From Gliomastix tumulicola (Eukaryota; Ascomycota; Sordariomycetes; Hypocreales; Bionectriaceae): 64,000 bases of DNA. Every line of letters starts with the position of its first letter. Within the stretch, counting starts at the first letter, position 1. This document shows, piece after piece, positions 42,801 to 53,523 of this stretch. The translations under genes were made by a program, and so were the position numbers. The stretch covers positions 2,604,001-2,668,000 of the forward strand of contig BCHX01000007.1 of assembly GCA_001599755.1 (NCBI GenBank). Direction: 5' to 3'. Under the pieces are notes generated by a model, which was not told the DNA's origin, made no database searches, and saw only the letters and a program-made list of their open reading frames with translations.

Positions 42801-45800
42801 GTCTCGCGATAGCCCTCTCGTGCTCCTTCAGTAATCGCCAGCCATGCGTCGCGTTGGAAATGCTTTGAGTCCTGCTGGCTCTCAACTTGCTTCTCAAGGA
42901 TATCCTCCAGGCCAAGCGACGCAAGCAAAGGGAGAGAGGACACGTAGCTCTGCTCACTCCGGATAAAAGGATTTGAGGTCAGGTAAAAGGTCTCATTCCA
43001 TACCCTCCTGGTGGCGATGCCTTGATCTGAGTCCTCGAACAGCCTCGCTGCTAGGTCGAGCGGTCGATAAGGCCCGGACAGTTTGTAGTGGCTCGTCCAG
43101 AACCGCGCAGCGTACACAAAGAAATCATTTTGGAGCTCAAGCGGCCATTGTAGTACGCTCTCTCCGTACGGGCCAAAGGGCATCCTTCTCTGGTGGACCT
43201 CATCCGTGCCGTGCAGCAACAGGTATTGCAAGCATGCACCTGCCATACGCCCCTGTATAGATGATTCTTCCTCATCTTCTATCATCATGTCCAAGAAAGA
43301 AGGGTGTGAGAACTTGAAGCGACCGCGTTGGGTCTTGATGATGCCACAGAAGAGACGCTGGATCTCATTGTCGAGGTGTGTCAGATTGTCGTGGAACCAG
43401 ATCGGGCTCGACGAATCTCCCGACGCAGCCATAGCGTCGCCTAATAACTCGGCCGAGAGAGGTTCAAAGGCGTATTTGATCCAGCGATGAATCAAGTTGG
43501 CTCTGCGCCGATCGTCACCAGACATGCCATCCACGACCAGGGAAAACACGCTCTGAGGAGTGACGGATTGCAATCCCAGCACTGTATCCAAGATTCCGTC
43601 AAGAGCCGCGTCAGGTTGGATTTGCGACAGCCAATTCAGTACTATCCGTCCTAGATATGAATCTTGTCCTTGACACTGTCTTGCAAGTCGTCCTAGTTCG
43701 TCCTTGAAACGCTGGGCGGTTGGGTGTGAAGACTTCTCGGCGTGCCATATGACCCTGCCAAACCCAAGCTCAAGTTCGCTGGCATCGATACTAAACATCA
43801 TTTCATCGACAGCGAACCCTCTGACCGGTCCAGGACAGTCCTTGAGCGAGATGATCTCATCTTCTTTTAGAGGAGTCTTTGAAAGGACGATGGGCTGATC
43901 GGTCACGAAGACTACGCCATAGTCGGTATCTCTGCCATCCTGCTCTTCCTGGACACGGGCGAGGAACCAGTCTCGCTCTTCTTGCACGCAATCGTCGAAA
44001 CGACCAAGGAAAATGGTAAGGTGCTCGTTCATCCACCGTCGCCTGAGATCTGAAAAGACTGTGAATAGATCGGGAAGGGTCCAGGCGTGGCAGTGCTGTA
44101 GGCGTTCAAGTGTGTCAACAAGCACATCGGCCAGGTCAGTCCCAGGTTCCGCTCGCCAGAGCACCTCGTTGATGTAAGATAGAAGCATGGCGCGTATGCT
44201 TCTGTACCTACCATCCGTTCTATCAAACTCAAAGTAGAAAGAGGATGCACCGTATTGATCGGACCAGAGACTCCAAGGTCGCCCCTCGTACCAGGAGTAG
44301 AGGTACTGCGAAATCATGGACGTCCGCTCCGGGCCCTGGTTGCAGACAACGTTCAATAGTCTTGGGCCCCTTTCGTAGAGAAGAGGCATACTGGCAGGGT
44401 GGTTCTTGACCCAGTCGAGTACTGGGAGGCGGCAAGTCTTGTCGGATGTGATGTGAACGTCTGGCACTGGCTTTGGTGGCGCGAGAGCCAGGACGGCGGT
44501 CTGGCCCTGGACGATGGCATCCCTCATGATGCTAAGGGCTAAGCGAGATGGGCAGTTAGCATAGAACTCTGCTACTTGATCCAAACTCAGATAGTTATAG
44601 TCTTACGAAAAGTGCCGCTCATCACATCGTTCTTGAGCGCAGACAGCCAGCCGCGGTCTACTACTTCTGGTCCCGTAAGAAGCTTTGCGTGCTCAACCGT
44701 TACTGACCGATGCTGGCCGACCAAGTCAAACGTTCCTCCACCCTTTTGAGAGTATGGGCTGAAGGGTGAGGGCTTTTCGTTCGGTAGGTAAGGCGTCCAA
44801 GTAGATGGATCGTCGCTGGCGAGTGGCTCCAGCTCTGGCAGCTCGGCGGTAGCATAGACATTCCAGCTTAGTAGGCGAGAGGCAAGTTTGGCCTCAAAGA
44901 ACCGCAAGTTTGCCTTGTTCACCTGCTGTGCAACATTTCGAATCTTGTGTAGCGCTTGAGCGCCGATTTCGGGACCCGGAAGTTTCAATAGGTTGAATAC
45001 TAAGCCTTCCATTTCTTCAGGAGATGTTGCTTTGTGTAGGCAACCTAAAAATAGCTTCATGTACGCGCAAGCAGGTCAGCGCACGTTCATTATTCTGATA
45101 ATTGGAACTTCTAGTAAAAGAAAGATAGTAAGGAGGGAAAGATCTGGTATCTGAGCAGATCTGAACTTACAATGCCTGTTGAAAGTGTCGGGATTTGGTA
45201 CATTCTGCTCCCGTTGGCTTCGACAAGTCGCTCTTGATCAAGATTCCATAGAGAAACCTGACTCAGCGCCTGTATCAAGTTTAAGTTAGCTAAGCTAAGC
45301 GTTTAGAAGCGCGTCTGTCTTTTTCTCACTGACCTCTTTGATGATGCTACCTCCTATGTCGTGGCCTACCCATATTACTGGCCTTGAAGCTGCCTGTGGA
45401 TGAAGGTTAATACAGTCTTCCCACGAGATCAGACCTGATGCGGAGGTTTACCTCGGAGCCCTCAGACCTGTACTCGCTCAGCTCCTTCAATAATCTGCGG
45501 GCTTCAACTTCGATCCCTTCGGGTTGAAAGATCGGCGCTGACTCGTCAACGGAGTAAGTGTAGTCTAGCTGCCGCACTTTCTGCTTCAAGAAAAGCTCTT
45601 CCGTGATCCACCACGGCTTGGTGGCCGTTTTCCAAGCATACGCGCTGTCATCACGGAGACTGTGAACAGTAACAAGGCTATCGAGACAGTGAATAAGTGG
45701 CGTATGGCTTATGATAATCCGCTATATCAGAGAAGAAGACGGGATAGAAAAATCAGACTTACTCATAATGATAGGTAGATGAATTGACACCGTGCTTATA

Positions 45801-46076
45801 CGTGTAGCTTAATCCAAGAGATCGAGGTTGAGGAACTGCTTCAGTAGGAAGCGGGGAAATCTCAGGCGCAAGAAGCTCTACTGGCTTGTGGTCGGGGGAT
45901 GCCCTCTCTGGTGTTTGCACATCTTCCTGTTGCAGGTGATGCCGTGGTTGTTCTGGCGACTGTTCTTGGGATTGTTCTTGCGGTTGTTGGTCCTTATCTG
46001 ACTCGGCATGGGGCTCAGTCATGCTTTCAGCTGGCTTTGAGGCTTCTGAAGACTCAGCGCGCTCTGGCGAAAGCAT
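39822..46076 (-). CDS. Alpha/beta-hydrolase-like - degenerate STAND - ankyrin - ZZ-type zinc finger protein
   Basis: A seven-exon gene (46076-45763, 45707-45452, 45393-45334, 45269-45171, 45054-44607, 44538-40211, 40133-39822) encoding 1938 aa. Residues 1-105 are a Gln/Pro/Glu-rich extension. Residues ~105-350 form an alpha/beta-hydrolase-like (SesB-type) effector: LDSLVTVHSLRDDSAYAW, then VIWVGHDIGGSIIK and ILFLGCLHKATS. The usual nucleophile Ser of GHSxGG is Asp here. Around 450-700 comes a STAND-like region whose P-loop is degenerate (NQGPERTS, no GKS/T) and whose Walker B is weak (IFLGRFDDC). Residues ~1000-1800 hold about 20 ankyrin repeats. The C-terminus has a ZZ-like zinc finger (HRGRCSSCF, CSDC, CFKC, H...H) and a very acidic tail. 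The exon at 45707 uses a weak ATAAG acceptor chosen for frame. One further 5' exon is possible. Likely an NLR-like receptor. Confidence 0.82.
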
Positions 46077-46550
46077 ATTGACGTCTGAACGGTGCTCGTA
46101 GAGGCCCGCCTAGAACGAGAGACGGCGAGTTCGATTAATTCAGTCTACAAAGGGTGAGCCAGAATACTGATGAATTAAGGCAACAAGAAGCCAAGCCACA
46201 CTAACACATCTCCAGGCCTCAAAGTGTGTTGCTGGTACCTCAAGAGTACCTCAGCTGGAGAGGCGGTCAGCCAATGGAGACTTAATGCTGCAAGGCGACC
46301 GCGTGTTGGTTGCATACCCCTGTGCTGATGCTACCATCTGGTGGTGAGGGGGGCGGCTTTTCGCTCTGAATTTCGGCAGCTCCGGCACCTAAATTTCGGT
46401 CTTATCTGTAACCGTACTCTCTTTCATTGAAAACGTATGCGCAGGTCTATGAGGCATTTGCTGTTATTAGAAATGGTCATGTACATCTAGCCAACAACAC
46501 CCTTGAACGATCAGTGTCCGAGCCGCTCCGAGGTAGCACCGCAGCATGCA
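46077..46550. other. Intergenic region upstream of the hydrolase-ankyrin gene
   Basis: 474 bases between two co-oriented minus-strand genes. An acceptor-like site at ~46110 followed by an in-frame GLYEHRSDVN stretch hints at one additional 5' exon of the hydrolase-ankyrin gene; no matching donor exon was identified. Confidence 0.5.
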
Positions 46551-47429
46551 TCACGTACTCTGGTGCGTATATGTGAATACCACGTCACTGAGCTTCTGCA
46601 AGTCAACTTTGCCAAGCTCCTCCGTATCGTAGACCGTAAGCTTGTCCGTCGACTTCTTGCCCGGCCTCAGCAGCACAGGGTCATCCTCAGGGACACCTCC
46701 GAAAAAGGCAGCCATCTTTGTCCGCACGTCCGCCTGACACGTCAGTTTCGGGAAGCAGCTGAAGACCTCGTCATCCATGCGCCTGAGCCGCACAGCAACC
46801 TGGACAGATGCCGGCACGCCCGTCTTGAGTGTCGCATTCTCCAGAAGCGTCCACTTGGCGACCCGGTCGGGGGGTCTGTTGTTGAGGACGAGCTTGCTCC
46901 CGATGATGGCTGTCGCGTCCGTCGTCTCTCGACTGACCGTCTTCTCCCACTTGACAGTGGCACCGAGATCCACACCGTAGCTGGCACCAATAGTACCCTC
47001 GCCGCTCCTAGTCGTGGTCTCCGACTGGCTGCTGGGCAGAAAAGCATATCTGCCGTCGAATGAGACTGCATCGACCTCGGGAATGGAATGACGTGGGTCC
47101 ATTGCGTCGAAGCGAAGCTCAATCCTGGCCTCGGAGATGCGGCGGGCTCTCTTCTGAGGGTCGAAGCGGAATTGGAACACCAGAATTGTGGCCCAGTATT
47201 CACTGTCCGCTGAGAGTGCACCGTGGACAACGTCGATGAGCGAGCACCTGATGTCGACTCCGTGACCGGTCCGTTGGATAACTTGGGACCTCTGATAGGG
47301 GTCTCGAAGGTCGTTCTTGACGTGAAAGCCGCTGCCTTGAGCGCCACTTTCGACCATGCCAATATTCAGAATATATTCGTTACCATCCTCATCTGCGCCG
47401 AAGTCACTTTGTCGCTCGGCCTGGGCCAT
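46551..47429 (-). CDS. Protein of unknown function within the receptor cluster, beta-rich
   Basis: An intact 292-aa single-exon frame starting at ATG 47429. I cannot assign a named domain. Seen: an N-terminal segment EDGNEYILNIGMVESGAQGSG-like, then RTGHGVDIRCSLIDVVHGALS. A predicted beta-sandwich-like section follows (YWATILVFQFRFDP, SEARIELRFDAMDP). A central Gly/Thr/Ser-rich stretch with alternating polarity comes next (RSGEGTIGASYGVDLGATV), then WTLLENATLKTGVPASVQVAV and a C-terminal FFGGVPEDDPVLLRPGK. No signal peptide or transmembrane helix. I recall similar unnamed proteins beside NLR-type genes in ascomycetes, but this is not verified. It lies between two receptor-type genes and is divergent from the ankyrin-subtilase gene. 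Co-function is inferred from position. The alternating stretch could be an amphipathic beta-hairpin. Confidence 0.7.
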   Translation of the reverse strand: MAQAERQSDFGADEDGNEYILNIGMVESGAQGSGFHVKNDLRDPYQRSQVIQRTGHGVDIRCSLIDVVHGALSADSEYWATILVFQFRFDPQKRARRISEARIELRFDAMDPRHSIPEVDAVSFDGRYAFLPSSQSETTTRSGEGTIGASYGVDLGATVKWEKTVSRETTDATAIIGSKLVLNNRPPDRVAKWTLLENATLKTGVPASVQVAVRLRRMDDEVFSCFPKLTCQADVRTKMAAFFGGVPEDDPVLLRPGKKSTDKLTVYDTEELGKVDLQKLSDVVFTYTHQST

Positions 47430-48078
47430 CACGTTAGTTGAAAGGAGTGAGTATCAATATGGAGCTGTTGGAGACCGAGCATACAGAATACGAGGCTCTG
47501 CATTGGTGTCTATCTCGAAGCTTATGTACCTTGACCACATTTTGTTTCCTGCCTTTTGGACACCTTCAGGTACTCTCTGTCGCGTTTTCCTGCCGGTCGG
47601 GGAGTGTCGAAGCATCCTGGCTCTTGTCTGTGCCTCGACGGCGTAAGCAAAGGTAGGGTTGCAGCGCCCCTCACAATATGCGAGCAACTGGCAGGTGATG
47701 CCTAATAGTGGTAAGCTGGGGTTACAGCGCCCCTCAGAAGATACGAATAATTTGCCCGCTGACGTCTGGGCGTAAGCGCCCGTTATGATTGTACCTGTAC
47801 AGTACCTCGCCTTTAAGGGCAAGGCCCCCATTTTCGAGAAACCCAGGGCCGACATTGCGAACCACGCATAGCCACTGCAGTCTCCCCAATAAATTTCCAG
47901 AGCAGTCACGTCGCTTCCAGGTTGCACGCACATAAGAGTTCCCACCAGCACTCATCACACCAGCCCAAGTGACATCGACGCCCCTTGCCACGAACCATAG
48001 CTATTCACCGTCGGTCTGACGATTCTGTTTCCGAGTTGCGTCACTCAGCCTCTTTTGCGTAAGCGCTCTTCTCTCACT
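47430..48078. promoter_or_regulatory. Bidirectional promoter region with short degenerate repeat
   Basis: 650 bases between divergent starts (unknown-function gene, minus; ankyrin-subtilase gene, plus). The sequence GCGCCCCTCA recurs at 47664 and 47727 within a degenerate ~63-bp duplication. No clear TATA was seen. Shared regulation of the pair is an inference. Confidence 0.45.
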
Positions 48079-51000
48079 ATGCCTTCTGAAGTCGACGATT
48101 TAGAAAATGGCGACTCTTCGGGTGACGAGTCCGACGACAACAAATTGGACACGCACGTGCAGGATGACTTCGCCGAACTCTTCAAGAACGAGCCGACAGA
48201 GTCCGAGGTCGACGAATTCATCGCCAAGCACCGCGGCATCATCATGTCCAGCGGCAACCGCCCAGAATGGTCGTTGCTGCACAAGATTCCTACCGAATTG
48301 ACGCGAGATCCCCGCTTGGACGTGGCCAACTTTGAATACATCATCAAGAAGGCCCTTGGGGAGCAGCCAGACTTGGTCGAGAAGGTCGACAACGACGGGG
48401 GGACGGCGCTGTATTTCGCCATAGATCACATGAGAACGCCTCGAAACAGAGTATCGCTGCTGGTAGGCTACATGCTAGCCAGCGGCAGCGACAGCGTTAA
48501 GAGGGCCCTGGAATCGACCAATGGTACAAGCAACAAGACGTGTTTGATCTTGGCCATTGAGATGAAGCTTGTCAGCGGCGTGCTTAAGAAGATGATTGAG
48601 CACGCCAGTTCCGTCGCTCTGAATGGGACGGACGGGCATGGGAGAACGGCGCTGCATCACGCCATTGATTATGAGCGGTGTGATAGCAATCGCGTCAAAG
48701 TCATTAAAATGATGTTGGACAAGGATACAGAGATCCTCAAGGCTCGGGAGAAGGAAGTGAACTCAGAGCTGCCGAATACTTTCCTAGACCACAAGTACGT
48801 GGATACAGAAGGAGGCGGTAAAGAGCTGTCCGTTTACTTGGAGCACCAGCGAACGAAGAAAGTCTACCTAGATGGCAGAGAGCCGCAGGGTCTGCAAACA
48901 GTAGCAAATAGGCACGAGGAGCCGAAGAAGCCGCCCAGGGAGAAGGAGAAGTCCAGCGGCCAACCAGCACCTCCTAAAAGCGGTGGGCGGGACAGGGACA
49001 AAGCATCCGCCCAGAGCTCAAAGAAACAGCCCCAATTCGATGCGTCGGGCCAGGAGCTTGGGAGGCAAAAGCCAGATCAGCCTGCCAAACTTGTGATTCC
49101 GTCTGAAAAGGAAGACGAAGTGCGGGTCGATATGGGTAGAGAGAGCAGCAACGCTCCCAACGCGGAGACTTCGACAACAACACCATCCGTGGATCATCGA
49201 GGAATGGGTGACTACTACGCCGCAAATAAGTCCCTCAAGCGTGTCGCGACGGGCGGTCCTGAGGCAGAGAAGGGGAAGAACAAGTCGAGCAACGAGAGCA
49301 AGGATGCCAGTCAGAAGCCGCCGGGACGATCCAAACGCAAGACAGACGGCGGCGTCTTGGCTAGAAACTCGAAGAACGTCCTTGGTTCCCTGAAATTACA
49401 CTATTTGCGTTCGAGAAACGTGAAAATGGCTACATCATTTCTCTACGGCACAAACATCCACGAGGGTAAGTTTGCTACTATCCTCTTGACTCTAGTATAT
49501 ATTTTAGCAAAGCCCCACACTATGTAACTAACCTAACTGGTTGGGTCTTGTCTGGCAGACGTACTGATTTGCTTTGACTACGATGGTCTCCCTTCCGAGA
49601 TCAATAAGAGCTTATTTACAGAACGATTTGGAAAGGACAAAGAAAGCGGTATCAAGTTCGACAAGGTTCTCAAGTTTGTCCGCTTTCCGTACACAGTCGA
49701 CGTGCTTGTCGAAGGGCGATTGGCTCCTAAGCCGCTCTCTTCCGGTCGGCAGGACATGGAGTTCTTCTTTAAGTGGCTGTATGAGAAGGGTGTTCGACAG
49801 ATTCTCAAAGTCGAGGTACACGATGACCCCAAGAGGCCGCATAGCGATGAGTCGATCACGAAATCACTGGGGAAATTCATTGTTGAGCAGCTCGACTGGC
49901 AGAAGACGGATCTAGATCCCAGGGTCATCCATCAGATCGGTCAGAAACGCGAGGAGAATAAGGATCTTACGGTGGAGGAAAACATGCTGCAGGAGGTCAG
50001 GCTCAGATGGAGCGGTAGCAACGCTGTCCTCAGAGCATGGAGTGAACCAGAAGGCCTGCCATCCTTGCCGTGGCTCAACGTGGTAAATCTTGATGCGCCC
50101 TCCCGGAATGATGTAAGCACCCGTCACACAATTTTATCTTCCGCTTGATACTACCCTGCTAGGCTTGCTGACGCTGTTTGAATATAGCTGAGTGACACAA
50201 TGAGCTGGGTCGATCGCAATACCAAGGAGTTCGAGGATCGGCTCAACGGTAACGGCAATCCAGGCGCCGACCCTGGAATCGACTCCAATAATGTCGAAGG
50301 AGTCGCGCTACGGCGAAAAATCGAGGTGAAGATAAAATACGGCGAAAAGGGACCGGATGTGCCCATATCGCAAGGCGACTCAACCCAGAGTGATAGAGGT
50401 CTCACAAGCCTCAATGAGCACCAATGGCTCGCGTGCATGGACAGATTTGCTGGCTGCATCACGTCGTTGACCAAAAGCTTGAAAACAACCTCGGACAGCG
50501 CCAATGACAAAACTACTGGCGGACACGATGCTGGAAGCCAGGACAGGCACCACCGTGTAGACTCGAAAGTGGTAGTTGCGCTGCTCGACGACGGCGTGAA
50601 TTTCTACGACGAGGACTTCAGGGGCCGCTCTCTTGACGGGCATTCGTTCGATCATCAGGAAGGAAGCATGGGTCAGAAGTATACCTCAGCCGGTGGCCAT
50701 GGAACCGTCATGGCCAAGATGATTTACAGGGTATGCCCAATGGCGAGCATCTACTCCATCAGGCTCAAGACACAGCCTGGCAGCGATGGAGGCCCTCGAA
50801 CAATTGACGATGGCTCCGTGGCATCTGTAAGTCAATATACATGCTCGGCCTCTAATTCCATCTATCATCACTTCTTCTTCTTTACTGTCCTGACACTTCG
50901 TGTTCTTAGGCGATTGAAGCGGCGCTAGAGAAGAACGCCGCGATCATCTCCATGTCCTGGACCATCAAAGCCCCAAAGGAGGGTAGCGCGGAGAGGACGA

Positions 51001-51572
51001 AGCTGGACGAGGTCCTCAGCAAAGCGTGCAAGGAGAAGGTGATAATGTTCTGCTCATCATCTGACAACCCTGCCGACCAGCAGCACTACCCTTCTGCCTT
51101 TAATCCCGCAAAGCTCTTCCGCATTGGCGCCGCCCACGGCGACGGGTCCAACTTCCGTCTCGCTGGTTCAAATAACGATTTCATCTTTCCCGGTGTTGAC
51201 GTTTCCATCAGTCAGGGGGGCGCAGAGGCAACAGCCCGTGGAAAGACGCCTGGCAGCGGCCAGCAGATGACTGGCTCGAGCATTGCCACTGCTCTAGCGG
51301 CAGGTTTGGCTGCGATGATCGTGCATTGCGCCAGGCTGAGCCGGCAGTTCGCCGGGGGCAATCAGGGCGACTTTGACAGCATCACGGAGCACGACACAAT
51401 GAGAAAAGTCTTCACGAGAATCATCGACGGTAACGAGGGACATTTTTTGCCCGTATGGAACAAGTTCACTCCTGTAAGCGTCGTCGTGGGGGAGGACAAG
51501 AACACGGACCAGGAAAAAGTCGAACGTATTCGCAAATTATGTATTGACCTTATTGGGAGCGGAGCAGGCTAG
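48079..51572 (+). CDS. Ankyrin-repeat protein with C-terminal subtilisin (S8) protease domain
   Basis: Four exons (48079-49465, 49559-50112, 50188-50826, 50910-51572) encode 1080 aa. The N-terminal ~260 residues form an ankyrin-like region (GGTALYFAIDHM, GHGRTALHHAIDYE). A ~200-residue Lys/Glu/Pro-rich disordered linker follows. A middle region (VLICFDYDGLPSE to LPWLNVVNLDAPS) is unrecognised. A C-terminal S8 subtilase domain spans ~800-1060. All three catalytic residues are visible: Asp in VVVALLDDGVN, His in GGHGTVMAKMI, Ser in TGSSIATALAAG (family GTSxAxP/A). The oxyanion Asn region reads MFCSSSDNPAD. No signal peptide or propeptide is present, so the protease is intracellular, unlike secreted subtilisins. 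This fits the use of S8 proteases as effector domains in fungal NLR-type proteins, but here it is C-terminal and no NACHT is seen. Likely a signalling or death protease gated by ankyrin repeats. Confidence 0.88.
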
Positions 51573-52389
51573 ATACGTCATTGTTGATAGCTGAAGAGAT
51601 GCCAATTAATTCGAGACACATAATGTCAGTGTGAAGAAGTTCTAATTCTTCCTCGCCAGCCCTAATTGCTGTGTCTACTAATACCTTCCATTTCAAGCCA
51701 TGAGGTCGTCCGGGCTTATCGCACCTCCACCTTCCTAATGCTTCTAGCCTTTCGCCTTCGGGAGCAGCCTTTCAAAGGCAGCACGCGCCTGGATAGAGGG
51801 GGGCCGGACAAATCCGCAGAGAGGGATAGTCGCCAAGTTGCTTGGCGTCCGTAGATCTTGGCGGTGAACGGGGGTGCATCCTCCTCCGGGGTTCTCACGA
51901 TGTACGAGCTACATAGCATCACGATTTCCCCGCAAAGGTTGAAAGGGTCAGGGGAGTGTCGCCCACGTGAGGCGATCCCTGACCGCCGGCTGCCGGCAAC
52001 CCAAATCTCAGAGGCTCAGGATATGTCGATTGCCCGGTTTGCCAATTAGACACGGCATAGGTTTAGACCTTACTACCGACCTGCCGAATTCGACGATGCA
52101 GGCGCCCGATTCGACGCCACTCGGCTTTAGTTTGCATATGGCCACTCGTGATCCCTTTATCTGAAAGGAAGGCTTCCGCGCCCAAGTCTCCCCCGTTTCT
52201 TTCTCACTCCCGTCCAGCCAGGACAAGTATAAATACGGAGCATGTTATCGGCCAGTCCTACGGTGTGGAGCAGGAGTAATAGCAGCAGCAGGAGAAGCAG
52301 CAAAATTCTTGACTCATCCGGCTGTCCTGTCTAGCTTTGCTAAGAATCAACGCCTCATCCTCCCGCTTGATATCTTCAGATTGGCCGAC
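51573..52389. other. Intergenic region with promoter of the S1E protease gene
   Basis: 817 bases: 3' flank of the ankyrin-subtilase gene, then the promoter of the chymotrypsin gene. Nothing else recognised. Confidence 0.55.
52228..52235 (+). promoter_or_regulatory. TATA box of the S1E protease gene
   Basis: TATAAATA about 155 bases upstream of the ATG at 52390. Confidence 0.6.
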
Positions 52390-53523
52390 ATGGAGCTCGC
52401 CAAGTTCCTTGGTTTCCTGGCCGCCATTGTGCCCGCTGTCTGCGGTGCCCCAGCGCAGCCTACCGACAACCTTCAGCCCCAGCTCCTGGATGCCATGAAG
52501 CGCGATCTCGGTCTTGATGCTGAGCAGGCTACTGCTCGTATCGCCCGAGAGATCTCGGCGTCTGATGTTATCGAGCGGCTGCGCTCCTCGACTGGTGACT
52601 CCTTCGCCGGTGCCTGGGTCTCCGATGACGGCAACACCATCAACGTCGGTGTCACCGACGAGGCCCTCGCTCAGGAGATCACCGCTGCCGGTGCTTTGCC
52701 CGTCATCTTGGCCAACAGCCTCTCCGTACTTGAGGAGGCCAAGAACGCCCTTGATAAGCTGATCAGCGAGGCCAACACCCTCGACAACACCACTGCATCC
52801 GGTGTTACTGCCTGGTTCCTCGATGTCGTTGCTAATAAGGTCGTCATTGAGGCCGTCGAGGGCAGTACTGCTCTCTCGGAGGAGATGGCCGCCCAGGCCG
52901 GTCTTAGCAAGTCCGAATTCGAGGTCCGAACTGTGGATGAGGCCCCTTCCACCTTCGCCACCATCCGTGGTGGTGACCCCTTCCTCGTCAACGGCAGCTT
53001 CCGTTGCACCATCGGCTTCACCGTTACCACCGGCTTCGTCACCTCCGGCCACTGCGGCCGCGTGGGTGATACTGCCACCACCCCGGCCGGTGAGCTCCTG
53101 GGCACTTTCGCCGGCTCGATCTTCCCCGGAAGCGGCGACATGGCCTGGGTCCGTACCGTCAGCGGCCACGTCCTTAGCGGTACCATTAATAACGGCTCTG
53201 GCGGCAGCATTCCTATCACTGGTAGCACCGCTGCCCCGGTTGGTGCCAGTATCTGCTACTCCAGCCCCACCACCGGCGTCCGTTGTGGCACCGTCCGTCA
53301 GATTAACGTCACTATCAACTACGCCGAGGGCAGGGTCACCGGTCTTACTAGTACGAGTGTTTGTTCTGAGCCGGGTAGCTCTGGTGCTCCTTTATACTCT
53401 GGCACCCAAGCCCAGGGTGTCATCTCGGGAGGCTCTGGCAACTGTCAGACGGGCGGGACAACCTACTTCCAACCCATCAACAGGATTCTTTCCACTTATG
53501 GCCTCACTCTTGTCAGGGGCTAA
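52390..53523 (+). CDS. Secreted chymotrypsin-like serine protease, S1E (streptogrisin/alpha-lytic type)
   Basis: A secreted protease of the actinobacterial streptogrisin/alpha-lytic type. Intronless, 377 aa. Residues 1-19 are a signal peptide. A long pro-region (~20-190) resembles the alpha-lytic protease propeptide with repeats such as SFAGAWVSDDGNTINVGVTD; this type of pro-region acts as a folding chaperone. The mature domain starts near GGDPFLVNGSFRCTIGF. The catalytic triad is His in TSGHCG, Asp in GDMAWV and Ser in PGSSGAPLYS. Cysteines are placed as in streptogrisins (GHCG; SICYSSP...VRCGTVRQ; VCSEPGS...NCQTGG). Fungal members of this family (for example chymotrypsin CHY1 of Metarhizium) have been proposed to derive from actinomycetes by lateral transfer. 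No intron and highly biased codons fit this. Probable role: extracellular proteolysis, nutrition or host interaction. Confidence 0.93.
   Translation: MELAKFLGFLAAIVPAVCGAPAQPTDNLQPQLLDAMKRDLGLDAEQATARIAREISASDVIERLRSSTGDSFAGAWVSDDGNTINVGVTDEALAQEITAAGALPVILANSLSVLEEAKNALDKLISEANTLDNTTASGVTAWFLDVVANKVVIEAVEGSTALSEEMAAQAGLSKSEFEVRTVDEAPSTFATIRGGDPFLVNGSFRCTIGFTVTTGFVTSGHCGRVGDTATTPAGELLGTFAGSIFPGSGDMAWVRTVSGHVLSGTINNGSGGSIPITGSTAAPVGASICYSSPTTGVRCGTVRQINVTINYAEGRVTGLTSTSVCSEPGSSGAPLYSGTQAQGVISGGSGNCQTGGTTYFQPINRILSTYGLTLVRG

Noticed and set aside
44586..44606. 21-nt GTAAGA...GAG interval as an intron in the hydrolase-ankyrin gene
   Set aside because: Too short for a spliceosomal intron; a 68-nt intron 44539-44606 with a GCTAAC branch keeps the frame.
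52258..53169. 303-codon minus-strand frame across the S1E protease
   Set aside because: Antisense shadow; the plus strand carries a full triad.
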